In this document: positions 1 through 11,072 of the stretch, in pieces | Position numbering within the stretch: the first letter of the stretch is position 1 | Layout: every line of letters starts with the position of its first letter | Notes under the pieces: generated by a model | The model's input: the letters and a program-made list of their open reading frames with translations, nothing else | Told to the model about the DNA's origin: nothing | Databases searched by the model: none | Made by a program: the position numbers and the translations under genes | Source of the DNA: Spiribacter halobius | Lineage (GTDB): Bacteria; Pseudomonadota; Gammaproteobacteria; Nitrococcales; Nitrococcaceae | Assembly (NCBI RefSeq): GCF_020883455.1 | Contig: NZ_CP086615.1 | Coordinates: 868,001 to 932,000 of the forward strand | Reading direction: 5' to 3' | Length of the DNA stretch: 64,000 nt

Positions 1-1664
1 TCCGGCGCCAGGCCGAAGACCTGTGCCGTGCCGGTCTTGCCGGCCATGCGATAGGGCATGTCCTCGGCCACGGCGCGGGCGGTGCCGCGGCGCCCGTGCA
101 TCACCTCGGCCATGCCCCCGATCGCCTCCTCCCAGAGTGCCGGGTTCTGCAGCGTCACCGGCGCGACCAACGGCTCTGCCGGCGCCAGGCGCGAGGCGCT
201 GTCCTCGCCGGGCGCCTCCGTGGCCGCGACCAGGTGCGGGCGCACCGGACGCCCGGCGTTGGCGAGCATGGCGGTGGAGGCGGCGAGCTGCACCGGCGTG
301 GCGAGCATGTACCCCTGACCGATGCCGGTGTTCACCGTCTCGCCGTGGTACCAGGGCTCACCGCGGTTCGTCCGCTTCCACTCCCGGGAGGGCATGACGC
401 CGGTGAGCTCCCCCGGCAGATCGATGCCGCTGGGGCGGCCGAAGCCGAAACCGGTCATCCACTCGTGCATGGCGTCGATGCCCATCTCGTAGGCGAGGTC
501 GTAGAAGTAGATGTCGCAGGACTGGGCGATGGCCTGGGTCAGGTCGATCTCGCCGTGGCCGCCACGCTTCCAGTCGCGCCAGGGCCGGCTGACGTTGGGC
601 AGCCGGTAGAGCCCGTTGCACTGGAACTCCTCGTCCGGATCCACGGTGCCGTGGGCCGCGGCCGCGAGGCCGAGAAACGGCTTGATCACCGACCCCGGCG
701 GGTAGCGCCCACGCAGGGCGCGATTGAACATGGGCGTGCCCGGCTGGCTCTGCAGCCCGCGGAAATCCTCCAGGGTGATTCCGGTCACGAACAGGTTGGG
801 GTCGAAGCCGGGCTGGCTCGCCAGGGCCAGAACCGCCCCGTCCCGCGGGTCGATCGCCACCACCGCGCCGCTGTGCTCGCCGAGGGCCGTCTCGGCCACG
901 CGCTGCAGCTCGATGTCCAGCGTCAGATGCAGATCCTCGCCCGGAACCGGCGGATCCCGCTCCAGGGTGCGCAGGGTGCGGCCGAGGGCGTTGGTCTCGA
1001 GCCGTACCAGGCCCATCTCCCCGTGCAGCCGCTCCTCGTAGAAGCGCTCGACGCCGCTCTTGCCGATGACGCTCGAGCCGCGGTACTGGCTCGCATCCAC
1101 CTGCCGTAGCTCCTGCTCGCTGATGCGGCCGACGTAGCCGATGGCGTGGGAGCCGATGGCGCCGTAGGGGTAGAAGCGGGTCAGGTGCGCCTTGACCTCG
1201 ACCCCCGGGAAGCGATGGCGGTTGACCGCCAGGCGGGCCACCTCGCTCTCGCTCAGGCGCAGCTTCAGCGGGATCTCCTGGAAGCGGCGCTGGCGCTCGC
1301 GCAGATCCCGGAACCGCTCGATATCGGTGGCCGAGAGCTCGACGATCTCCTGCAGGCCGGTGAGCAGGGCATCCATATCCTCAACCTGCTCCGGAATCAC
1401 GGTGAGGCGGAACGCCGGAACGTTCTCGGCGAGCAGGCGGCCGTCGCGGTCGTAGATGAGGCCGCGGGTGGGCTCCGCCGGGGCGATGCGGACCCGATTC
1501 TCCTGGGAGAGGCTCGCATAGTGCTGATAGCCCGCTACCTGGAGCATGGCGATGCGCCCGGCGAGCAGGCCCATCAGCAGCAGCACGGCGATGCCCGCCA
1601 CGAGCAGACGCCGGCGCACTACGCGGCTCTCTCCGGCCTTGTCGCGCAGCAGATCGAGGCTCAT
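1..1664 (-). CDS. mrdA: Penicillin-binding protein 2 (elongation transpeptidase), 3' end cut by window
   Basis: PBP2 is the transpeptidase that cross-links peptidoglycan during lateral growth and works with the MreBCD proteins encoded just upstream. About 554 residues are in the window and the C-terminus is missing. There is one N-terminal membrane anchor (residues about 20-38), a PBP dimerisation domain, and a transpeptidase domain with the nucleophile motif SVIK at 325-328, the PBP2-type SCD motif further on, and KTG at 543-545. The ATG at 1664 lies five bases past the mreD stop, so the genes are almost certainly co-transcribed. The identification is firm; only the last part of the transpeptidase domain is unseen. 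Confidence 0.96.
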   Translation of the reverse strand, partial: MSLDLLRDKAGESRVVRRRLLVAGIAVLLLMGLLAGRIAMLQVAGYQHYASLSQENRVRIAPAEPTRGLIYDRDGRLLAENVPAFRLTVIPEQVEDMDALLTGLQEIVELSATDIERFRDLRERQRRFQEIPLKLRLSESEVARLAVNRHRFPGVEVKAHLTRFYPYGAIGSHAIGYVGRISEQELRQVDASQYRGSSVIGKSGVERFYEERLHGEMGLVRLETNALGRTLRTLERDPPVPGEDLHLTLDIELQRVAETALGEHSGAVVAIDPRDGAVLALASQPGFDPNLFVTGITLEDFRGLQSQPGTPMFNRALRGRYPPGSVIKPFLGLAAAAHGTVDPDEEFQCNGLYRLPNVSRPWRDWKRGGHGEIDLTQAIAQSCDIYFYDLAYEMGIDAMHEWMTGFGFGRPSGIDLPGELTGVMPSREWKRTNRGEPWYHGETVNTGIGQGYMLATPVQLAASTAMLANAGRPVRPHLVAATEAPGEDSASRLAPAEPLVAPVTLQNPALWEEAIGGMAEVMHGRRGTARAVAEDMPYRMAGKTGTAQVFGLAP

Positions 1665-1668
1665 GCGG

Positions 1669-2157
1669 TCACTGCACCTGGAAGAAACGCCGCAGCTCGC
1701 GCAGCAGCACGAACACCACCGGCCACGCCACGGTGCCTGCCACGGCCGGCAGCCAGTAGGCCCAGTCCGCTCCGGGCTGCCCGGTCAGCCCGCGGATCCA
1801 GAGCAGCACGAGCTGCACCGTGAGCAGCAGCATGAGGACCGTCAGGGCCTGCTGCCAGAGCGGGAAGACGCGGATCCGCTGGTAGAGCTTCATGGTCAGA
1901 AAGGCCACCAGTGCAAACGCGAGGGCATGGGCACCCAGCAGGGTGCCCTGCAGGACGTCCTGCAGGATACCGACGAGCCAGGAGACACCGACGCCCACCC
2001 GCTGCGGCAGGGCGAGGCTCCAGTAGATCAGCACCAGCGCCGTCCACTCCGGGCGCAGCTGCTCGGCGGCGGTCGGCAGCGGCACCACCGTGAGCACCAG
2101 CGCGAGGAACAGGCTCGCCACGATGACCCAGCCGCCCTGGCGTACCGTTGCGTTCAT
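1669..2157 (-). CDS. mreD: Rod shape-determining protein MreD
   Basis: This is a small integral membrane protein of the rod complex that links MreC to the PBP2/RodA machinery. The 162 residues form about five hydrophobic segments with short loops, the usual size and pattern for MreD. The start codon overlaps the mreC stop in an ATGA, and mrdA follows after 4 bases. MreD sequences diverge strongly, so the call rests on hydrophobicity plus its fixed place between mreC and mrdA. Confidence 0.93.
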   Translation of the reverse strand: MNATVRQGGWVIVASLFLALVLTVVPLPTAAEQLRPEWTALVLIYWSLALPQRVGVGVSWLVGILQDVLQGTLLGAHALAFALVAFLTMKLYQRIRVFPLWQQALTVLMLLLTVQLVLLWIRGLTGQPGADWAYWLPAVAGTVAWPVVFVLLRELRRFFQVQ

Positions 2158-3095
2158 GGCCGCGCCCCGGCGTCGTCGGTGCCGGATTGCCCCTCGTCCG
2201 CGGCGAGGGCAGCCCGCTCACCCTGCTCGCGGCGGATCAGCAGGACCTCCTGAATGCGGTTGAGGGCACCGCTCGGCTCCACCGTGATGTCGGCGAAGGC
2301 CTCGCCCGGGTCGGTGTCGACCGCGCTGACGCGGCCCACGGGATAGCCCGCCGGGAAGCGGCCGCCAAGGCCGGAGGTCACCAGCAGATCGCCGGGGCGG
2401 ATGTCGGCGTTGTTGGGCAGGCTGGTCAGGTCCAGCGTGTGCAGGTTGCCGTTGCCCACGGCCACGCTGCGCAGACCGTTGCGGTTCACCTGCACGGGAA
2501 TGGCGTGGCTCGGGTCGCTGATCAGGCGCACCGTGGCGCTGAAGGGGCCGGCCTCGTCCACCTGGCCGATGATGCCGTTGGCGTCGATTACCGGCTGGCC
2601 GGCGTAGACGCCGTCCCCGGTGCCCTTGTCGATCTGGATGAGATGCGTGTAAGGGTCGAGGTCCACCGCCACCAGCTCGGCGATCAGCACCGGCTCCTCC
2701 AGCTCGTAGGCGGAGTCCAGCAGGTCGCGCAGACGGATATTCTCCACCTCGAGGGCGTCCAGCCGCTGCAGGCGAGCCTCGTAGAGGAGCTGCTGGTTGC
2801 GCAGGCGGGCGTTCTCCTCGATCAGATCGCGCCGGCTCGTGAGCTGGGTGGAGGCGAGCCCGGTGAGCTCCAGCGGCAGACTGGCGGCAACACGCACCGG
2901 ATGCACCACGGCGGACAGGGTGTGGCGGACAGGCTCGAGCAGGTTCTGCCGGTGATCCAGGGTCATCAGCACCACCGACAGCAGTCCGAGCAGCACCAGG
3001 CGCGCGGTGATGGAGGGACCTTGTGTGAACAGCGGCTTGATGGGCCGTCGCCTCCTGGGCGGGCGCCGCCGGCGGTCGGCGACGGGTCGCCCCAA
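2154..3095 (-). CDS. mreC: Rod shape-determining protein MreC
   Basis: MreC is a single-pass inner-membrane protein whose periplasmic part activates PBP2 in the elongasome. The 313-residue reading begins with an arginine-rich stretch, then a sequence like the classical MreC start (KPLFTQGPS, about residues 20-28), one membrane segment (about 31-47), a coiled coil (about 75-115) and the beta-rich MreC domain. The first in-frame ATG is at 3095; an ATC where many MreC proteins have their initiator Met leaves the start uncertain by about 20 residues. It overlaps mreD by 4 bases. Confidence 0.93.
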   Translation of the reverse strand: MGRPVADRRRRPPRRRRPIKPLFTQGPSITARLVLLGLLSVVLMTLDHRQNLLEPVRHTLSAVVHPVRVAASLPLELTGLASTQLTSRRDLIEENARLRNQQLLYEARLQRLDALEVENIRLRDLLDSAYELEEPVLIAELVAVDLDPYTHLIQIDKGTGDGVYAGQPVIDANGIIGQVDEAGPFSATVRLISDPSHAIPVQVNRNGLRSVAVGNGNLHTLDLTSLPNNADIRPGDLLVTSGLGGRFPAGYPVGRVSAVDTDPGEAFADITVEPSGALNRIQEVLLIRREQGERAALAADEGQSGTDDAGARP

Positions 3096-3197
3096 CCCGC
3101 AGCGGTGCAGAGATGCCCGCCCGCACAGTGAACCAGTGAACCGGGCCTTGGCGGCGCGAACCGGGTCTCGGTATGCGAGCGGCGGGGCCGGGTGCCG

Positions 3198-4295
<1,098 letters not shown>

Positions 4296-4303
<8 letters not shown>

Positions 4304-4323
4304 GCGAGCGCCTGTGCTACTTT
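4296..4323 (+). promoter_or_regulatory. Candidate sigma70 promoter for gatCAB
   Basis: TTGGGC (4296-4301), a 16-base spacer, and TACTTT (4318-4323) preceded by the extended -10 TGC. It lies 39 bases before the gatC ATG and shares bases 4298-4301 with the -35 of the mreB promoter. Confidence 0.55.
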
Positions 4324-4362
4324 TTCGGGTTTGTGACCGTTGTGGCCGTTCAGGAGTGACCC

Positions 4363-4650
4363 ATGTCCCTCGATGCCTCCCAGGTGCGGGAGATCGCTCA
4401 TCTGGCGCGGCTTGCGGTGGATGAGGCGGACACCCGCGAGTATGCGGCGTCGCTGTCGTCGATCCTCGAGTTCGTGGAGCAGCTCGCAGCGGTGGAGAGC
4501 AGCGGCGTCACGCCACTCGCCCATCCGCTGGAGATGAACCAGCGCCTGCGCCCGGACGAGGTCAGCGAGAGCGACCAGCGCGAGCGCTTCCAGGCCATCG
4601 CCCCGGCCGTCGAGGACGGCTACTACCTCGTGCCGCGCGTCATCGAGTAG
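4363..4650 (+). CDS. gatC: Asp/Glu-tRNA amidotransferase subunit C
   Basis: GatC is the small stabilising subunit of the GatCAB transamidosome, which converts mischarged Asp-tRNA(Asn) or Glu-tRNA(Gln) to the amide forms. The 95 residues have the usual GatC pattern: an N-terminal helix ([13 protein letters not shown], about 7-19), a middle LEFVEQL helix and the conserved VTPLAHP motif (about 49-55). It is the first gene of gatC-gatA-gatB, with 37 bases before gatA. Confidence 0.97.
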   Translation: MSLDASQVREIAHLARLAVDEADTREYAASLSSILEFVEQLAAVESSGVTPLAHPLEMNQRLRPDEVSESDQRERFQAIAPAVEDGYYLVPRVIE

Positions 4651-4687
4651 GCTCCCGCCCCCGCGCCGACCAGCCAGGACAGGCAGC

Positions 4688-6136
<1,449 letters not shown>

Positions 6137-6142
<6 letters not shown>

Positions 6143-6245
6143 GTCGGCAAGCGCGCAGCGCTCGCCGACACGCCGGCAGGCGAATCCCGGTTACCGCGCG
6201 CGAAGCGCGGTTGTCGGCGAGCGCTGTGCGCTTGCCGACCTACGC
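6137..6245. repeat. Palindromic intergenic repeat, GTAGGTCGGC family
   Basis: Two 34-base arms (6137-6170 and 6212-6245) are reverse complements with one mismatch and enclose a 41-base GC-rich centre. The first arm contains the gatA stop codon. A second, more diverged copy in the opposite orientation lies at 57581-57689 and shares an internal CGCCTGCCGGCGTGTCGG segment. Repeats with GTAGGTCGG ends are common between genes in gammaproteobacteria, to my knowledge. Transcribed, it would fold into a long hairpin between gatA and gatB. Confidence 0.85.
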
Positions 6246-6300
6246 CGGAGCTGCCCCGTCGACGCCGCAACCGAACAACCGACCGAGGATGACAGACGCC

Positions 6301-7737
6301 ATGCAATGGGAACCGGTCATCGGCCTCGAGATCCACGCGCAGCTGGCGACGCGCACCAAGATCTTCTCCGGGGCGTCCACTGCCTACGGGGCGCCGCCGA
6401 ACAGCCAGGCCTGCGCCGTGGATCTGGGTCTGCCCGGCGTGCTGCCGGTGCTGAACGAGCAGGCGGTGCGCTTCGCGGTGCGCCTCGGCCTCGCCCTGGA
6501 CGCGGAGCTCGCCGGGCGCTCGGTGTTCGCGCGCAAGAACTACTTCTATCCGGATCTGCCCAAGGGCTACCAGATTTCCCAGTACGAGATCCCCGTGGTA
6601 GGTCGCGGCCATCTCGACATCGAGCTCGAGGACGGCAGCACCAAGCGTATCGGCGTGACCCGCGCCCACCTGGAGGAGGACGCCGGCAAGAGCCTGCACG
6701 AGGGCTTCGCCGGCATGACCGGCATCGACCTCAACCGCGCCGGCACGCCGCTGCTCGAGATCGTCTCCGAGCCGGACCTGCGCTCCGCCGCCGAGGCCGT
6801 GGCCTACATGAAGAAGCTGCACTCGCTGGTGCGCTATCTCGGCATCTGCGACGGCAACATGCAGGAGGGCAGCTTCCGCTGCGACGCCAACGTCTCCGTG
6901 CGCCCGGTGGGGGAGAAGCGCTTCGGCACCCGCGCGGAGCTCAAGAACCTCAACTCCTTCCGCTTTGTCGAGCGCGCCATCAACTACGAGATCGAACGCC
7001 AGATCGAGCTCATCGAGGATGGCGGCACGGTGGTGCAGGAGACCCGCCTGTACGACTCGGACCGGGGCGAGACGCGCTCCATGCGCACCAAGGAGGAGGC
7101 CAACGACTACCGCTACTTCCCGGATCCGGACCTGCTGCCGCTGGAGGTTACCCCGCAGCTCATCGAGGACGTCCGCGCCGAGCTGCCCGAGCTGCCCGAC
7201 GCGAAGAAGGCCCGGTTCGTGGAGCAGTACGGGCTGCCGGCCTATGACGCCGGGGTGCTCACCTCGAGCCGCGAGCTGGCCGACTACTACGAGGCGGTGG
7301 CCGCCGAGGCCGGCGATGCCAAGCTCGCCGCCAACTGGGTCATGGGTGACCTCGCCGGCGCCCTCAACAAGGCCGGGCTCGACATCACCGAGAGCCCCGT
7401 GGGTCCCGAGCGGCTTGCCGGCATGCTGCGCCGGGTGGTGGACGGCACCATCTCCGGTAAGATCGCCAAGGACGTCTTTGACGCGCTGTGGAACGGTGAG
7501 GGCGACGCCGACGCCGTCATCGAGGCCAAGGGCCTCAAGCAGGTCACCGACACCGCCGCCATCGAGGCGATGGTGGACGAGGTCATTGCCGCTAACCCCG
7601 AGCAGCTGGAGCAGTACCGCGCCGGCAAGACCAAGCTCATGGGCTTCTTCGTCGGCCAGGTGATGAAGGCCTCAAGGGGCAAGGCGAATCCGCAGGCGGT
7701 GAACGAGGTGCTGCAGCGCAAGCTCAACGGTGAGTAA
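6301..7737 (+). CDS. gatB: Asp/Glu-tRNA amidotransferase subunit B
   Basis: GatB binds the mischarged tRNA and phosphorylates the misacylated carboxyl group before amidation. The sequence opens with the family start ([13 protein letters not shown]), contains [20 protein letters not shown] (about 77-96) and ends with the YqeY-like tail domain used for tRNA recognition (about 330-478). Two in-frame ATGs, 6289 and 6301, are possible; 6301 gives the usual MQWE start, while the GAGG at 6285-6288 is too close to the first ATG. An open frame extends further upstream into the repeat but is not needed. Confidence 0.97.
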   Translation: MQWEPVIGLEIHAQLATRTKIFSGASTAYGAPPNSQACAVDLGLPGVLPVLNEQAVRFAVRLGLALDAELAGRSVFARKNYFYPDLPKGYQISQYEIPVVGRGHLDIELEDGSTKRIGVTRAHLEEDAGKSLHEGFAGMTGIDLNRAGTPLLEIVSEPDLRSAAEAVAYMKKLHSLVRYLGICDGNMQEGSFRCDANVSVRPVGEKRFGTRAELKNLNSFRFVERAINYEIERQIELIEDGGTVVQETRLYDSDRGETRSMRTKEEANDYRYFPDPDLLPLEVTPQLIEDVRAELPELPDAKKARFVEQYGLPAYDAGVLTSSRELADYYEAVAAEAGDAKLAANWVMGDLAGALNKAGLDITESPVGPERLAGMLRRVVDGTISGKIAKDVFDALWNGEGDADAVIEAKGLKQVTDTAAIEAMVDEVIAANPEQLEQYRAGKTKLMGFFVGQVMKASRGKANPQAVNEVLQRKLNGE

Positions 7738-7740
7738 CAA

Positions 7741-7947
7741 GTTGCAAGTTTCAAGTTGCAAGCGGAGGCCTCAGCATCCCGCGAACTCCCGTTGGGAACC
7801 CTGAGTCGGCAGATTTGCCTACACGAGCGCGATATTCGATGTCGCGGCCCGATCGACTTGGTGCTACGCAGAGCCCTTTTCGTAGCCCGGTTGCGACAAC
7901 GCGTCCGCCTCGCTCGCACTTGCCACTTGCCACTTGTCTCTTGCAAC
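7741..7947. repeat. Inverted repeat with 7-mer phased arms (TTGCAAG words)
   Basis: The left arm (7741-7765) reads as the heptads TTGCAAG, TTTCAAG, TTGCAAG. The right arm (7916-7947), reverse-complemented, reads TTGCAAG, AGACAAG, TGGCAAG, TGGCAAG. The arms enclose about 150 bases with no reading frame I believe in. The element fills nearly the whole gap between gatB and hslO, which run in the same direction. Confidence 0.75.
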
Positions 7948-7965
7948 TGAGCAACGCGAATCCCT

Positions 7966-8841
7966 ATGCCCGACCGTCTACACCGTTTCCTGTTCGAGCA
8001 CGCCGACGTCCGTGGCGAGGTGGTGCAGCTGGATGACGCCTTTGCCGAGGTGGTGCGGCGCACGGATCATCCGCCCGCCGTGCAGCGGCTGATTGGCGAG
8101 GGGCTCGCGGCGGCGGCGCTGCTGGCGGCGACGCTCAAGTTCCGCGGCTCGCTGAGCCTGCAGCTGCAGTCCGCCGGGCCGCTGTCGCTGCTGCTGGTGC
8201 AGGCGGGCAGCGACGGCTCGCTGCGGGCGATGGCGCGAACCAACGGCGAGGTGCCCGCGGACGCGCCCCTGGACCGCCAGGCGGCGGGTGGGTCGCTCGC
8301 CATCACCATCGATCCGGAGGATGCCGGCGAGCGGTATCAGGGCATCGTCGATCCGGGCGGGGGGCGGCTCGCGGATGCGCTGGAGCGCTATTTCCGGGAA
8401 TCCGAACAGCTGGCAACCCGCGTCTGGCTCGCCGCCGGGGAGGGCCACGCGGCGGGCATGCTGCTGCAGCGCCTGCCGGGCGGCGAGGGGGGCGATGCCG
8501 ACGCCTGGAACCGCGCCGGGCACCTCGCGGATACCGTCACCGAGGCGGAGCTGCGGGAGCTTGCACCGGGCGAGCTGATCCGGCGACTGTTCCACGAGGA
8601 GGATATCCGCCTCTTCGACCCCACACCGCTGCGCTTCCGCTGTCGCTGCGACCGCCGGCGGGTGGCCTCCATGCTCCACGGCCTCGGCGCCGAGGAGATG
8701 CGCGACATCCTGGCCGAGCAGGGCCAGGTGGAGGTCCACTGCGACTTCTGCAACGAGCCCTACCGCTTCGACGCCGTCGACATCGAGGAGCTTTTCGCCG
8801 ACCCCGCCACCCGCGCCCCCGACAGCCCGGCCCGGCACTGA
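7966..8841 (+). CDS. hslO: Redox-regulated chaperone Hsp33
   Basis: Hsp33 is a cytoplasmic holdase switched on by oxidation and heat; reduced, four cysteines hold zinc and keep it inactive. The 291 residues match the family length. The zinc cysteines are visible as C226-x-C228 and C259-x-x-C262, the standard CxC plus CxxC arrangement, near the C-terminus, after a typical N-terminal domain (HRFLFEHADVRGEVVQLD). No good ribosome-binding site precedes the ATG, which follows closely on a repeat element. Confidence 0.97.
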   Translation: MPDRLHRFLFEHADVRGEVVQLDDAFAEVVRRTDHPPAVQRLIGEGLAAAALLAATLKFRGSLSLQLQSAGPLSLLLVQAGSDGSLRAMARTNGEVPADAPLDRQAAGGSLAITIDPEDAGERYQGIVDPGGGRLADALERYFRESEQLATRVWLAAGEGHAAGMLLQRLPGGEGGDADAWNRAGHLADTVTEAELRELAPGELIRRLFHEEDIRLFDPTPLRFRCRCDRRRVASMLHGLGAEEMRDILAEQGQVEVHCDFCNEPYRFDAVDIEELFADPATRAPDSPARH

Positions 8842-8883
8842 GTCGGTCGGCGGCCCGCGGGGCGCGAAGGCGGCTCGGCGTTG

Positions 8884-9080
8884 GGATTAAACACAACGAC
8901 ACAACGGACACAACGGATCACAACGAGGAGAAGCCTGAGGGATAGGGGAGAGCGAGGTTCTTGCGGCAGGCGCCTGCAGCTGCGGTCGGCACGCAGGCTG
9001 GATCTGCCGAAACCGCTTCCCGAACAGCCAGCCTCTTCCGTTGTGATCCGTTGTGCCCGTTGTGTCGTTGTGTTTAATCC
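8884..9080. repeat. Inverted repeat with 9-mer phased arms (ACACAACGG words), copy 1
   Basis: The left arm (8884-8925) starts GGATTAAACACAACG and continues in nine-base words ending CAACG or ACGG. The right arm (9041-9080) is its reverse complement with a single mismatch over 40 bases. The centre is about 110 bases. Just outside lie partial CGCAAAGG-type words (about 8858-8870 and 9098-9119), as if this element sits within an older one. It separates the convergent hslO and moeB. Confidence 0.8.
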
Positions 9081-9132
9081 CCACCCAGCCCACACCCTTG
9101 GCGCCTTTGCGGTTATTCCCCGTCCCGCAGGT

Positions 9133-9894
9133 TCATGAAACCCGCGTGCGGGCAGCCGAGCAGACCGGGCAGGCCGGGTCGCGGCGGAGGTTGAGGCGGC
9201 GCCAGGTCTGGGTGAGGGCGTCCACCACCAGCAGGCGGCCGTTGAGGGGCTCGCCGAGGCCGGTGAGGACCTTGACCGTCTCCACTGCCTGCAGGCTTCC
9301 CAGCACGCCCGTGAGCGGGCCGAGCACGCCGGTCTCGCTGCAGCTCTGGGCCTCCTCGCCGGTGTCCGCGTACACGCAGCGGTAGCAGGGGCTGTCGTCG
9401 CGGTCCGGGCGGAACACGGCGAGCTGGCCGTCCATGCCGATGACCGCCGCCGACACCAGCGGCCGCCGCTCGGCCACGCAGGCGGCGTTGACGGCAAAGC
9501 GGGTGGCGAAGTTGTCCGAGCCGTCCAGCACCACGTCCACCCCCCGCACCAGCGCCCGCAGGTTGTCCTCGCTCAGCCGCTCGGCGACGGTCTCCACCTG
9601 CGTGCCCGGGTTCAGGGCGGCGATCCGCTCCCGCGCAGAGTCGGTCTTGGCACGGCCGACGTCGCCCGTGGTGTGGATGATCTGGCGCTGCAGGTTGGTC
9701 AGCTCCACCCGGTCGAAGTCGGCGAGCACGAGCGTGCCGAGCCCGGCGGCGGCAAGATAAAGGGCGGCCGGCGAGCCGAGGCCGCCGAGCCCGACGATCA
9801 GCGCCCGACTCCGCAGCAGCCGTTCCTGCCCCTCGAGATCGAGCCCGGGCAGCATGATCTGGCGGCTGTAACGCAGCAGATCCTCGTCTTCCAT
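9133..9894 (-). CDS. moeB: Molybdopterin-synthase adenylyltransferase MoeB (HesA/MoeB/ThiF family)
   Basis: This E1-like enzyme adenylates the C-terminus of a ubiquitin-like sulfur carrier such as MoaD. The 253 residues show the nucleotide loop GLGGLGSP (about 37-44), the Arg/Lys region TNLQRQI, the conserved DGSDNF motif, a cysteine in QSCSETGVLGP, and two zinc pairs, CYRC and CPVC. I chose the ATG at 9894 because GGAG lies five bases ahead of it; upstream frame runs into a repeat. The hemA-prfA-prmC-moeB order is common, but here it is split. ThiF is the alternative, since no moa or thi genes are nearby. Confidence 0.9.
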   Translation of the reverse strand: MEDEDLLRYSRQIMLPGLDLEGQERLLRSRALIVGLGGLGSPAALYLAAAGLGTLVLADFDRVELTNLQRQIIHTTGDVGRAKTDSARERIAALNPGTQVETVAERLSEDNLRALVRGVDVVLDGSDNFATRFAVNAACVAERRPLVSAAVIGMDGQLAVFRPDRDDSPCYRCVYADTGEEAQSCSETGVLGPLTGVLGSLQAVETVKVLTGLGEPLNGRLLVVDALTQTWRRLNLRRDPACPVCSAARTRVS

Positions 9895-9963
9895 CCTTTC
9901 TCCGTGGGTCATGGCCGGTGCGCTTCCGGCCTGCCAAGTACGCTGTCTGCTTATCGAAGAGTG

Positions 9964-10159
9964 GGGATTCAACACAACGACACAACGAGCACAACGGAAC
10001 ACCGCGAGATCAATCCAAGGGTGGCCCCGTACCACGTTACCGCAGCAGCCGGCGCGAACTACTTACGGCACGCAGGCTCGGCAGGCCGAGCGACTGCTCC
10101 AAAAAACAACTTCTTCCGTTGTGACTCGTTGTGCTCGTTGTGTCGTTGTGTTGAATCCC
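9964..10159. repeat. Inverted repeat with 9-mer phased arms (ACACAACGG words), copy 2
   Basis: Arms at 9964-10000 and 10116-10159 pair over GGGATTCAACACAACG and the words beyond it. Both arms carry the variant ATTCAAC and the word GAGCACAACG, which copy 1 lacks. The centre shares CGGCACGCAGGCT with the centre of copy 1 (about 8988-9000), so the two elements are related beyond their arms. It lies between prmC and moeB, both on the minus strand. Confidence 0.8.
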
Positions 10160-10167
10160 AACCCCGC

Positions 10168-11049
10168 TCATGCCCCCTGCGGCGCACGGTCGTGATCGAA
10201 GTCCCTCGGCCCCGCGAGTTGCCCGGCCGTGACGCGTTCGTGGCCGGCGAGGTCGCGGTGGGTGGTGATCTCCAGGAACTCGGCGGCGGCGAACAGGGCG
10301 CGGACCGGTGCGCCCTGGCGGTAGCCGTGTTCCACCAGCAGGCGGCCGGCGGCGAGCAGGTGCGCCGGAGCGCCGGCGATGACCTGCTGCAGGGCCTCCA
10401 GGCCGGTGGGGCCGGCGATCAGGGCGGCCCGTGGCTCGAAGCGGGCGTCGCCCTGGTGTGGCTCCGGCTCGGAGTCGGCAATGTAGGGCGGGTTGGCGAC
10501 GATCAGATCGAACCGCTCGCCGGCCACGGGTGCATACCAGTCGCCGGCGCGCCAGTCGATGTGTGCGAGGCCGAGACGCTCGCCGTTGCCCCGTGCGACC
10601 GCGAGTGCCCCGGTGCTGCGCTCCACCGCCGTGATGCGCGCCCGGGAATGCCCGCGGGCCAGCCCGAGGGCCAGCGCCCCGCTACCGGTGCCGAGATCCA
10701 GCGCCCGGCGGAACGGCTCGGCCAGGGCCAGCTCCAGCAGCAGCTCGGTCTCCGGGCGCGGGATCAGGACCTCCGGGGAGACCGTCAGGTCGAGGTCCCG
10801 GAACCCCTGCCGGCCGAGCAGATAGGCCACTGGCCAGCCTTCCGCGCGACGGGCGACCAGCGTCCGGAAGCGGGCGAGGGCGTCGGCATCCAGGAGACGC
10901 TCCGGATAGGCCCGCAGCGCGACCCGGCTGGCCCCGCTTACCGCCAGCAGGAGCAGCTCGGCATCCCGGTCCGCGCTCGGACTGGACCCCGCCAGCGCGC
11001 GCCGGCCCTCGCCGAGGGCGTCGCCGAATGAGCGCGTCCTGGCCCGCAT
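10168..11049 (-). CDS. prmC: Release factor glutamine methyltransferase PrmC (HemK)
   Basis: PrmC methylates the glutamine of the GGQ loop in release factors RF1 and RF2, raising termination efficiency. The 293 residues contain an N-terminal helical substrate domain, the SAM-binding loop LDLGTGSGALALGLA (about 118-132) and the catalytic NPPY (about 184-187). Its substrate gene prfA lies about 2.4 kb away on the same strand, with DAHP synthase and dksA inserted on the opposite strand. A Trm112-like gene sits 23 bases upstream in the same direction. Confidence 0.97.
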   Translation of the reverse strand: MRARTRSFGDALGEGRRALAGSSPSADRDAELLLLAVSGASRVALRAYPERLLDADALARFRTLVARRAEGWPVAYLLGRQGFRDLDLTVSPEVLIPRPETELLLELALAEPFRRALDLGTGSGALALGLARGHSRARITAVERSTGALAVARGNGERLGLAHIDWRAGDWYAPVAGERFDLIVANPPYIADSEPEPHQGDARFEPRAALIAGPTGLEALQQVIAGAPAHLLAAGRLLVEHGYRQGAPVRALFAAAEFLEITTHRDLAGHERVTAGQLAGPRDFDHDRAPQGA

Positions 11050-11072
11050 CCGTCACCGATTCGCGGCGGCGG

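Noticed and set aside
96-1109. Plus-strand open frame of 337 codons opposite mrdA
   Set aside because: Antisense shadow of a well-matched PBP2 gene. Its Gly/Ala/Arg-rich composition is typical of GC-rich antisense frames, with no recognisable domain.
7741-7947. Insertion sequence or miniature transposon
   Set aside because: No transposase frame, and I see no target-site duplication; I keep it as a non-coding inverted repeat.
8884-10159. CRISPR array
   Set aside because: Repeated ACACAACGG words are adjacent rather than separated by unique spacers, face each other as inverted arms, and no cas genes are near.
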